From: Verrucomicrobiia bacterium
GTDB taxonomy: Bacteria; Verrucomicrobiota; Verrucomicrobiia; Limisphaerales; Palsa-1400
Length of the DNA: 6,184 bases
Direction: 5' to 3'
Assembly (NCBI GenBank): GCA_025934545.1
Contig: JAICXV010000149.1
Span: 1 to 6,184 of the forward strand
Positions 1-5,982 of the stretch are shown piece by piece. The notes beneath the pieces were generated by a model. The model did no database searches, was not told the DNA's origin, and was given only the letters and a program-made list of their open reading frames with translations. How positions within the stretch are numbered: the first letter of the stretch is position 1; every line of letters begins with the position of its first letter. The translations under genes were made by a program, and so were the position numbers.

Positions 1-860
1 AACAACTCCGCCTGTACGACTTCTTCAAGCGTTGCTTTAAATGCTTCCACCAGGCCATGCGGCAGTTTGCGAATGAAACCGACTGTGTCGGTTAAAAAAA
101 CATTTTGATTCGTCGGCAATCGCAACCGGCGCGTCGTTGGGTCGAGCGTTGCAAAAAGTTTATCTTCAGCGAGCACGGCAGCTCCGGTCAACGCATTGAG
201 CAAAGTGGATTTTCCGGCGTTGGTGTATCCGACAATTGACGCGAGCGGCCAGAGCGCGCGTTGGCGGCCATTGCGCTGTGTGGCGCGTTGACGCCGCACT
301 TGTTCCAGTTCCTCGCGAATTTTGTCAATGCGTTCCTGGACACGACGGCGGTCTGCTTCCAATTGCGATTCACCTTCACCACCACGCATACCGATACCGC
401 CCGATTGCCGCGACAAGTGGCCCCAAAAACGAGTCAGGCGCGGTAACAAATGTTGCAACTGCGCAAGCTCAACCTGCAGTTTGCCTTCGCGCGTCCGCGC
501 GCGCTGCGCGAAAATGTCCAGAATCAACGCGGTGCGATCGAGAATTTTGCAGTTAAAAACTTTTTCCAGGTTACGGCTCTGCGCTGGAGAAAGCTCGTCG
601 TCAAAGATAACCGTGTCGACATCGTTTTTGCGGCAATACGTGGCGAATTCTTCAGCCTTGCCGCTGCCGATAAAGGTCCCGGCGACGGGCGCTTCGAGCT
701 TTTGAACACCATCGCCCACCACTTCCGCGCCGGCGGTGGAAGCGAGTTCAGCGAGTTCATCGAGCGATTCGCGAGTCGCCCACGAAGCTGCTGACTTGAG
801 TTCGAGACCAACGAGGAATGCCCGTTCCGTGGGGCTATGGGTCGAGATGAGTGCTTTCAA
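1..860 (-). CDS. hflX: GTPase HflX, partial (C-terminal part beyond left edge)
   Basis: HflX is a ribosome-associated GTPase that binds the 50S subunit and helps rescue or split stalled or hibernating ribosomes under stress. The minus strand reads through without a stop for 286 codons. It shows the HflX N-terminal domain (TERAFLVGLEL near residue 11), the family's glycine-rich segment GGIGMRGGEGESQLEADRRR (about 154-173), a basic coiled-coil stretch, and then the G domain. The P-loop is GYTNAGKST (211-219) and the G3 motif is DTVGF (258-262). NKxD and the C-terminal domain lie outside the window; full-length homologues are usually more than 400 residues. The only sensible start is TTG at 860: the in-frame stop TAG is four codons upstream and no ATG or GTG lies between. 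No Shine-Dalgarno sequence is visible. The Rrf2 stop codon ends 4 nt before this TTG, so hflX is probably expressed from the Rrf2 promoter. Confidence 0.95.
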   Translation of the reverse strand, partial: MKALISTHSPTERAFLVGLELKSAASWATRESLDELAELASTAGAEVVGDGVQKLEAPVAGTFIGSGKAEEFATYCRKNDVDTVIFDDELSPAQSRNLEKVFNCKILDRTALILDIFAQRARTREGKLQVELAQLQHLLPRLTRFWGHLSRQSGGIGMRGGEGESQLEADRRRVQERIDKIREELEQVRRQRATQRNGRQRALWPLASIVGYTNAGKSTLLNALTGAAVLAEDKLFATLDPTTRRLRLPTNQNVFLTDTVGFIRKLPHGLVEAFKATLEEVVQAEL

Positions 861-864
861 ATGA

Positions 865-1350
865 TCAACGCACTATAGCAGTTTTTTGCGCAAGCGAAAG
901 CCGGCCTCTGCCGTGACTGTGCGCGAAATCGATACTTTCCTGCCGGTGAATCAAATCGTTCAAACTGGTCCGCGTCAGGACATCCTTCAAACCATCCTGC
1001 GCCTGTTCAAACAATCCACAAAGCGCGCAACCGCCGACGTGTTTGCAGTCGGGTTTTTCCTGTTTGCAACGTTGGAAGACAATCTTGCCTTCGATTGCTT
1101 CGACGATTTCGAGAATGGTGATTTCACAAGCTTGCCGCGCCAAAACAAACCCTCCGCCGGCGCCGCGCACGGACTTGACCAACCCGGCCCGAGCGAGATC
1201 CTGGAAAATTTTTGCGAGAAAACTTTTCGGCACTTTTTCACCGCGACTGACTTCATCGATCATCGCGGTTTTGCGGCCAGCGCCATCGCCTCGGCGCGCT
1301 AAATACATCATGCCTAAAACGCCGTATTCGCCTGCGCGGGTGATTTGCAT
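865..1350 (-). CDS. Rrf2-family transcriptional regulator, probable Fe-S sensor
   Basis: A 161-residue protein of the normal length for the Rrf2/IscR/NsrR family, which are dimeric winged-helix regulators that often sense iron-sulfur status, nitric oxide or redox state. The start MQITRAGEYGVLGMMYLARR is typical of the family. It is followed by the helix-turn-helix and wing (about 28-70), including VPKSFLAKIFQDLARAGLV and the wing motif RGAGGGFVLAR. A cysteine cluster follows: C95, C102, C108 and C111. IscR and NsrR use three cysteines in C-X5-C-X5-C; here the spacing is C-X6-C-X5-C-X2-C, so [2Fe-2S] or [4Fe-4S] binding is likely but the exact ligands are uncertain. The ATG at 1350 is supported by the conserved N terminus and by a promoter and palindrome placed directly upstream. 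The gene leads into hflX with a 4-nt gap. I cannot tell IscR-like from NsrR-like function from sequence alone, so no symbol is given. Confidence 0.93.
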   Translation of the reverse strand: MQITRAGEYGVLGMMYLARRGDGAGRKTAMIDEVSRGEKVPKSFLAKIFQDLARAGLVKSVRGAGGGFVLARQACEITILEIVEAIEGKIVFQRCKQEKPDCKHVGGCALCGLFEQAQDGLKDVLTRTSLNDLIHRQESIDFAHSHGRGRLSLAQKTAIVR

Positions 1351-1358
1351 TCTTAAAC

Positions 1359-1375
1359 AGGACTGATTCAGTCCT
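1359..1375. promoter_or_regulatory. 17-nt perfect palindrome, probable Rrf2 operator
   Basis: AGGACTGATTCAGTCCT is an 8-1-8 perfect inverted repeat. It abuts the -10 element (1376-1381), covers the predicted transcription start, and ends 8 nt before the ATG of the Rrf2 gene. Its core GACT-N5-AGTC equals the core of the E. coli IscR type 1 site (GACT-R-WWW-Y-AGTC), although the outer flanks do not match. A protein bound here would block RNA polymerase, which suggests negative autoregulation of the Rrf2-hflX unit. Family and motif are known; binding here is inferred. Confidence 0.6.
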
Positions 1376-1404
1376 AAAATAGGGGCGCGTCCATCTTAAG
1401 TCAA
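1376..1404 (-). promoter_or_regulatory. Sigma-70-like promoter of the Rrf2-hflX unit
   Basis: On the minus strand, TTGACT (1404-1399, five of six matches to the -35 consensus) is separated by exactly 17 nt from TATTTT (1381-1376, four of six matches to the -10 consensus). Transcription would start near 1369, about 20 nt before the ATG at 1350. Spacing and position make this the best promoter candidate in the window. It is predicted by eye only. Confidence 0.65.
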
Positions 1405-1431
1405 TCACGCCGACCGTGAGTAGAAGATCAA

Positions 1432-1540
1432 ACGGAGCGCGGACTTCAGTCCGCTTCTATTCACTGCCGCAATAAGCCGCTCGACTATTCCGACGTTTAA
1501 AGACCAGTTAAGTTGAAGCGGACTAAAGTCCGCGCTCCGT
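1432..1540. repeat. REPIN-like inverted-repeat doublet, copy 1
   Basis: Two 26-nt units face each other: 1432-1457 and its near-perfect reverse complement at 1515-1540 (one mismatch, in the loop), with 57 nt of unrelated sequence between. Each unit is itself a hairpin with a 7-bp stem, GCGGACT / AGTCCGC, and a 2-nt loop (TC or AA on the plus strand), plus a CGGAGC flank on the outer side. The same arrangement occurs at 2320-2418 with a different spacer. This is the layout of REP doublets (REPINs): non-coding elements spread by REP-associated tyrosine transposases. No transposase gene is in this window. It lies in the non-coding region between the divergent Rrf2 and methyltransferase genes. 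Confidence 0.8.
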
Positions 1541-1541
1541 T

Positions 1542-1595
1542 CGCGGAACCGCGACCACTTTTAGTCGCGCTCCAGCGCGACCGAAGCGGCGACTA
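1542..1595. repeat. Cluster of nested GC-rich palindromes (second palindrome type)
   Basis: Several perfect inverted repeats are packed together. CGCGG-AA-CCGCG lies at 1542-1553. GTCGCGCT-CC-AGCGCGAC, an 8-bp stem with a 2-nt loop, lies at 1564-1581. An outer pair, TAGTCGC (1562-1568) with GCGACTA (1589-1595), encloses the 8-bp hairpin and could form a competing fold. GCGAC at 1551 can also pair with GTCGC at 1564. The sequence differs from the GCGGACT doublet next to it, so this looks like a second REP-type family or a structured transcript end. There is no U-tract, so a classic intrinsic terminator is unlikely. Confidence 0.55.
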
Positions 1596-1761
1596 CGTTA
1601 GACGATTTCATCTAATCCCCGATTGACCGCTCACCATCCGTCAATAGTTTTTCCTCAGAGAATTTTTCGCGGCGGCTTGACCGCAATTCCGAATCAGGCA
1701 CAGTTGAATAGTCAAATGCATGGTGTTAGCCACCGCAATCGATGTTGAACATTCGTCAAAT
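1596..1761. other. Non-coding stretch upstream of the methyltransferase, no firm signal
   Basis: The divergent non-coding region runs from 1351 to 1761. Its first part holds the Rrf2 operator and promoter and its middle part the two palindrome groups. From 1596 onward I see no RNA gene, terminator or convincing promoter. TTGACC occurs at 1623 and 1677, but neither has a good -10 partner at normal spacing. The promoter of the methyltransferase is presumably here but cannot be placed. Confidence 0.4.
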
Positions 1762-2319
1762 ATGAGCGCGCAAAAATGGTTGTTCGTTAAGAATTTTATT
1801 AAACACCCGGTCACGGTCAGTTCCATCATTCCGAGCTCGCGCTTTTTGATGAATCGCGTCCTGAACCGGATCGACTGGGAACGCGCGCGAACAATTATCG
1901 AATTCGGTCCCGGCGTCGGTAACTTCACCAAAGAAATTCTCAAACGCATGCGCCCGGATGCACGACTGGGCGTCATCGAACTCAATCACGATTTCGTCAA
2001 ACTGCTCTCGGCCATCGGCGATCGACGCCTCCATGTCGCGCACCAATCGGTCGAAGGCGTCGAAGACGTCATGCGCCAAATGGGCTGTTCACAGGTCGAT
2101 TACGTTATTTCCGGCATTCCGTTCAGCGTGCTGCCCGAACCGGTTCGAGAAAAAGTGGTGCAATCGACGCATTCGGTTTTAAGCGCCGACGGCAGTTTCA
2201 TGGTGTATCAATTTTCCCGCGCCGTCCTGCCGCACCTGGAAAAAGTATTCCGCAAAGTTGAGGAAGAGTTCGAACCACTCAACGTTTTGCCCGCGCGATT
2301 GTTCTATTGCGCCAAGTAA
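1762..2319 (+). CDS. SAM-dependent methyltransferase, phospholipid N-methyltransferase (PmtA)-like
   Basis: A 185-residue class I methyltransferase. In this numbering the N terminus MSAQKWLFVKNFIKHPVTV is followed by SSIIPSSRFLMNRVL, a segment typical of small bacterial phospholipid N-methyltransferases and the related rRNA-dimethylase fold. SAM-binding motif I is IIEFGPGVGNFT (about 45-56), and the acidic residue ending strand 2 is in GVIELN (about 70-75). SGIPFSVLPEPVR (about 117-129) replaces the N-P-P-F type motif of nucleic-acid enzymes and resembles the SGLP segment of PmtA. That favours methylation of phosphatidylethanolamine at the membrane, but the substrate is inferred. An ATG at 1720 in the same frame would add 14 residues; I chose 1762 because the family begins near the FIKHP segment and the extra codons are AT-richer at third positions. 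Neither start has a Shine-Dalgarno sequence. The gene stands alone and is convergent with the permease gene. Confidence 0.8.
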   Translation: MSAQKWLFVKNFIKHPVTVSSIIPSSRFLMNRVLNRIDWERARTIIEFGPGVGNFTKEILKRMRPDARLGVIELNHDFVKLLSAIGDRRLHVAHQSVEGVEDVMRQMGCSQVDYVISGIPFSVLPEPVREKVVQSTHSVLSADGSFMVYQFSRAVLPHLEKVFRKVEEEFEPLNVLPARLFYCAK

Positions 2320-2418
2320 ACGGAGCGCGGACTTTAGTCCGCTTCGACTCCGTGCGCAAAGGTGATTCGAAACGATGCTGGCGATTGCCCGCCGACGCGG
2401 ACTAAAGTCCGCGCTCCG
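2320..2418. repeat. REPIN-like inverted-repeat doublet, copy 2, between convergent genes
   Basis: The left unit, 2320-2345, is the exact reverse complement of the right unit of copy 1 (1515-1540). The right unit, 2397-2418, matches in inverted orientation over 22 nt and then diverges. The 51-nt spacer is unrelated to that of copy 1. The element starts on the base after the methyltransferase TAA (2317-2319) and ends 2 nt before the permease stop (2421-2423). Its hairpins could serve as a shared, bidirectional transcript end or RNA-stabilising structure, although no U-tract follows. Both copies have their CGGAGC ends facing outward. Confidence 0.8.
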
Positions 2419-2420
2419 GT

Positions 2421-3599
2421 TTAAATCCCCTTATTCGCCCGCCATAGCAACACCGCGCCCACCGCCTGAAAAATAAAATTCGGCAACCACATAATCAAAT
2501 GCGGTGCGCGTTCCGGATGCGATTGCCATGACTGCCCAAGAATAATGAAGCTGTAATAAACCAGCACCAGCACGAGCGCCATCGCCACACCTGCCGTCGT
2601 CTCGCGACGATGCGCGCGAATCGCCAGTGGAATTCCAATTAAAGTAAATCCGATGCACGCAAACGAAAACGCCGCCTGCCGATGAATCTGCACGAGCAAC
2701 GGCATCGTCATGTCCGAAGTCATTTCGCGTAATTTCGCGTCGGCCGGTGCGGGAGTTTGTGGTTTCGATTTGTCCACTTTGCGCACGGCAGGTGCGACGC
2801 CGCGAACCTGTTCCAATTCGGTTAGCTTCGCCCAAAGTTGCGAGAACGTCATATCGGTCAACGGGACGTTCACGCCCTGCGCGTTTTGCGAGCGCAATGG
2901 AAACTCCATTGTCGCCGAACCTGAGTTGCCTTGATAGGACCAGCCGTCCTGTTCGTTCAACATGATGTATGGCTTGTCGAGAACGAGCTGGAGATTGTTC
3001 GATTGCGTCGTCAACGCGCCCGTCGGCGAGCGAATGACCGCGTGCAAATCGTGTTTATCGTCGTATTCGTAAAGCAGCACGTTTTCGACATGGACGCCGT
3101 CCTTCTGGACTTTGGAAACGTAGAGTGTGTATTTACCCAATTCGACATATTGATTCGCCTGCAACGCGCGCGTCGGCTGCGCCATGCCGGCTTCGTAAAG
3201 GAGGTTTTTATAAGCCACACGGCTGGCGGGCGCGACCTGCAAATTGAGCCAGGCACAAACGCCGCTCAGCAACAAACTCAAAATCAGAACCGGCGCCGAC
3301 AAACTCACGAGGCTCAACCCGCCCGCGCGCGCGGCCGTCAGTTCCTGATCCGCACTGAACCTTCCAAACACGAGCAACGCCGCGGTCAACATTCCAATCG
3401 GTAACGCAAACGCGAGGACGAACGGAATCAGCAAGGCCAACGCGTGCAGCACCAACCCAAGATTCGCCTGATGGTTGATGACCAGCGCCAGAATTTCTTT
3501 CAACAAATTGCCGAGCAGCAACACGAACGTGAACACCATCACGGTCATGCCGAGCGTCGCCAGCACTTGTCGCGTCAAATAGAGATGGAGAGTTTTCAC
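2421..3599 (-). CDS. LptF/LptG-family lipopolysaccharide export permease (YjgP/YjgQ)
   Basis: A 392-residue inner-membrane permease of the LptB2FG transporter, which extracts LPS from the inner membrane and passes it to the periplasmic bridge. Three N-terminal membrane helices (about 13-38, 52-78, 100-122) include the conserved segment LPIGMLTAALLVFGRFSADQ (67-86) and the cytoplasmic coupling region ELTAARAGGLSL. A periplasmic beta-jellyroll domain spans about 125-300, with a Pro/Lys-rich insert near 268-290. Three C-terminal helices follow (about 306-325, 335-355, 366-386), the first ending in GIPLAIRAHRRE. The start is GTG at 3599, which overlaps the upstream cyclase stop as GTGA and fits the family N terminus (MKTLHLYLTRQ). 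A longer reading from ATG 3695 adds 32 very basic residues that are an out-of-frame reading of the cyclase gene. No Shine-Dalgarno is visible, so translation is probably coupled. LptF and LptG cannot be separated safely here. Confidence 0.92.
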   Translation of the reverse strand: MKTLHLYLTRQVLATLGMTVMVFTFVLLLGNLLKEILALVINHQANLGLVLHALALLIPFVLAFALPIGMLTAALLVFGRFSADQELTAARAGGLSLVSLSAPVLILSLLLSGVCAWLNLQVAPASRVAYKNLLYEAGMAQPTRALQANQYVELGKYTLYVSKVQKDGVHVENVLLYEYDDKHDLHAVIRSPTGALTTQSNNLQLVLDKPYIMLNEQDGWSYQGNSGSATMEFPLRSQNAQGVNVPLTDMTFSQLWAKLTELEQVRGVAPAVRKVDKSKPQTPAPADAKLREMTSDMTMPLLVQIHRQAAFSFACIGFTLIGIPLAIRAHRRETTAGVAMALVLVLVYYSFIILGQSWQSHPERAPHLIMWLPNFIFQAVGAVLLWRANKGI

Positions 3600-5971
3600 G
3601 CGGCGGCAGGAACGTTGGGAGTTCCGCCTTTTGGCAGTTGACCGGCGGCGCCTTGACTTACCATCGTTGTATCGGCGCTGCCGGGCAATTTCCACGGAAC
3701 CTCATAAATTTTCACCGCGGTGCGAAATCCTTTCACTTCTTTCGGCGGCAATTCAATGCACGTCGATGCCAGCGTTGGTTCAAATTGTTTTAAATCCAAA
3801 TACGTCGATTCACCGATGATAATACGGCCGTGACCCGAGACGCCTTCCAATCGGGACGCAAGATTCACTTCACGCCCGAACACCATGTAATTCGTTTGCT
3901 CAGCAGAGCCCATTTCGCCAACTACAGCATCACCTGTATTGATTCCGCTCCCCATCGAAAGCACCGGCAACATTGGCAAACCCGGTAAATTCATCGCCGC
4001 GCGCTGGATATTTTCTTCCGCGCGTCGCGCATTTTCGGCTTTCCGGCCCTCATTCAAACTGGCCAGCCCGCGTTGCGCATCGATCGCCGCCATGACGCAA
4101 TCGACCGCGTGCCGTGGATTGGAAATCGGCGCGCCCCAAAATGCCATCACGCAATCGCCAATGTATTTATCAAACGTCCCATTCCGTTGCTTGATCGTGT
4201 CGGCGATGATGCTGAGATAAGTGCTGACGGTGTTCAGCGTCTCGCGCGCTTGTTCCGCCAGATACGTTTCGGCGTCTTGCGCGGACAACTTATGTTCGAG
4301 AATATAATTATCCGCCGTCTGCTGCATGGTATCGGTCAATTCCGTAAACCCGCGCACATCGGCGAAATAAACGGTAATGCGCCGGCGCACACCGTCGACC
4401 CGCACGCCTTCTGTTTTCAACAGTTCATTGACGATGACCGGCGAAACAACTTTGGAGAAAACCGTTTTGATACGTTGACGTTCTGTTTGTTCAACGAGCA
4501 CGCGATACGCCAGGGTAACACCGGTCGTAACCAAGCCAGAAAAGAACACTGGAAGAACGATCGGCACCCATATCCGCTGTTCCAAATGCAGTCCACAAGC
4601 CACGGCCAGATATGCCACCGCGACAGTCAAAAAGAACAGCAACCCGTAAAATGGTTTGGTCACGCGCCACGTAATAAAGCTGGCCAGGCCGCCCATCACC
4701 GCGATCAGCAGGAGCTTTAGCCACTGCGGCAACGTCGTCACAAATTGTCCGGTGATGATCGAATTCGCGACGTTCCAATGTTTGCTCACCAGAAATGTCG
4801 ACTTGCCCAGTGGCGTCGTTCCAAGGTCAGCCAGATCATTACCGGTCGCGGTCGAACCGATAATCACCAGCTTGTTCTGAAATTTCTTGCTCCAACTTTC
4901 GGATACCGTTTCCCCTTGATCTCTCAGCACGCGTGAATAAAGAACCTGCCCGAATGATTCTCGCGTCAACCGTTCGTCATTTGGGCCAAGACTCCACTGG
5001 ATGTAAAAACTGCCGTCGGCTTCCAGTGGAATGACGCGTGTAACACCATTATCGCCGTGCAACACGATTCGGTGCGGCTCAATTGTCGTGTCGTCAAGAT
5101 TGAGCTTTAATTGGCGAGCCGCCAGAATGATGCCAAGGCTCCACGCCCGGAAATTCGTGAAAGGAACAATTTTGTCTGGAATATCAGGAGGGTTCGGCGT
5201 CAGCCCAAGATTTGTTGCACTGACCATCCCCTTGTCATCCGTCGGAATGATCACTTCCGTTTGCTCGTCGCGCGCCGAATTAATTTTATAAAGTGGCCTG
5301 ATGAACACGAGCCGGTTCGACTCAACTTGCGTCCTGTTGATTGAATAACCATTTTTTGCGGCGAAGCGGCGAATGATCGGGTCCCAGTCGCGGTAATCTT
5401 TGAACGGCACATCGCGCCGCAATACTCCATCGCGATCGCGATCTACCGTGATATTGGCAACTGCCGACGCATTCGTTGCAAACATCGGGTGAGGCATGAC
5501 CTCACTATCCGCCGCTAATATTGCAATACCCGAATTCCGCAGGTCATTGGCGAAAAGCCAGTCTGAGGAAACGCGCTGGACCTCTTTGGTATCAGGGTCC
5601 TTGAGATCGACGAATTGATCGTTGCGCCTTTCCGCGAAGATCACGTCGAACGCAACCGCTTTCGCGTCATCAAACGCTAATTCTTGGAGCGCCTTGCCGT
5701 AGACATGTCGCGGCCAATAAAGCCCATACTGCTGTCCGAGCAGGCCGGAGTTAACCAACTCAATGGTGTAATCGTTGATGTCAACAAACGCGAGGTTCGT
5801 GGCCGCCGGAGATTTGCGATCCAGTTTGTGCGTGAGTTTGACCCGCCCATCATACGTCAACAGCTCAAGTTGTTGAAAAAATCCCGTCTCGCTAAGTTCA
5901 AAGAAGCAGGCCAGTGCAATAACGCACGCAGCAATTAAAACCGGAGCAGACGTGGCTCTCTTGAGTTGCAC
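3596..5971 (-). CDS. CHASE2-domain adenylate/guanylate cyclase (class III)
   Basis: A 791-residue membrane-bound sensor that should make cAMP or cGMP from ATP or GTP in response to an extracytoplasmic signal. From the GTG start, one membrane helix lies at about 10-25. An extracytoplasmic CHASE2 domain follows (about 35-415; FVDINDYTIE, YWPRHVYGKAL and AFDVIFAE are typical), then three membrane helices (about 416-434, 440-461, 467-489), a short linker, and a class III cyclase domain (about 531-758). Metal-binding aspartates are D538 (FADVRGFT) and D606 (DKYIGD), the substrate lysine is K602, and the transition-state pair is N703 and R707 (VNLASRL). The position usually Asp or Thr that reads the base is Met696, and the usual GD before VN is GR (R700). 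Start choice: a TTG at 6007 in the same frame lies inside the terminator loop, so GTG 5971 is preferred. No Shine-Dalgarno is seen. The stop overlaps the permease start by 4 nt. Confidence 0.93.
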   Translation of the reverse strand: MQLKRATSAPVLIAACVIALACFFELSETGFFQQLELLTYDGRVKLTHKLDRKSPAATNLAFVDINDYTIELVNSGLLGQQYGLYWPRHVYGKALQELAFDDAKAVAFDVIFAERRNDQFVDLKDPDTKEVQRVSSDWLFANDLRNSGIAILAADSEVMPHPMFATNASAVANITVDRDRDGVLRRDVPFKDYRDWDPIIRRFAAKNGYSINRTQVESNRLVFIRPLYKINSARDEQTEVIIPTDDKGMVSATNLGLTPNPPDIPDKIVPFTNFRAWSLGIILAARQLKLNLDDTTIEPHRIVLHGDNGVTRVIPLEADGSFYIQWSLGPNDERLTRESFGQVLYSRVLRDQGETVSESWSKKFQNKLVIIGSTATGNDLADLGTTPLGKSTFLVSKHWNVANSIITGQFVTTLPQWLKLLLIAVMGGLASFITWRVTKPFYGLLFFLTVAVAYLAVACGLHLEQRIWVPIVLPVFFSGLVTTGVTLAYRVLVEQTERQRIKTVFSKVVSPVIVNELLKTEGVRVDGVRRRITVYFADVRGFTELTDTMQQTADNYILEHKLSAQDAETYLAEQARETLNTVSTYLSIIADTIKQRNGTFDKYIGDCVMAFWGAPISNPRHAVDCVMAAIDAQRGLASLNEGRKAENARRAEENIQRAAMNLPGLPMLPVLSMGSGINTGDAVVGEMGSAEQTNYMVFGREVNLASRLEGVSGHGRIIIGESTYLDLKQFEPTLASTCIELPPKEVKGFRTAVKIYEVPWKLPGSADTTMVSQGAAGQLPKGGTPNVPAAA

Positions 5972-5982
5972 TGGGGTTAGAT

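Noticed and set aside
886..1302. 138-codon open frame on the plus strand opposite the Rrf2 gene
   Set aside because: It is a shadow of a clear Rrf2 gene. The translation shows no known motif and is low in expected domain features.
1359..1454. Shared GGACT/AGTCC half-sites between the operator and the REP-like units
   Set aside because: The half-sites are 5 nt apart in the operator but 2 nt apart in the repeats, so one dimeric protein is unlikely to read both in the same way. Such short matches can arise by chance.
1432..1540. CRISPR array
   Set aside because: There are only two units and they are inverted, not direct, with no regular spacers and no cas genes.
1720..1761. Methyltransferase start at ATG 1720
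   Set aside because: Possible, but the 14 added residues do not look like the family N terminus. Without a Shine-Dalgarno at either site the choice remains uncertain.
1432..2418. A transposon with the two doublets as its ends and the methyltransferase as cargo
   Set aside because: Each doublet is complete by itself, there is no transposase and no target duplication is visible at the outer borders. Two independent insertions around a small gene explain the pattern better.
2431..3404. Open frames overlapping the permease on both strands
   Set aside because: They are rich in Arg, Cys and Ser without domain signals, while the permease frame has full membrane topology and family motifs.
3600..3695. 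Longer LptF/G start at ATG 3695 with 32 extra N-terminal residues
   Set aside because: The extension is almost all Arg, Lys, Ser and Gln, overlaps the end of the cyclase gene in another frame and is not like any family N terminus. The GTG at 3599 overlaps the cyclase stop in the usual way.
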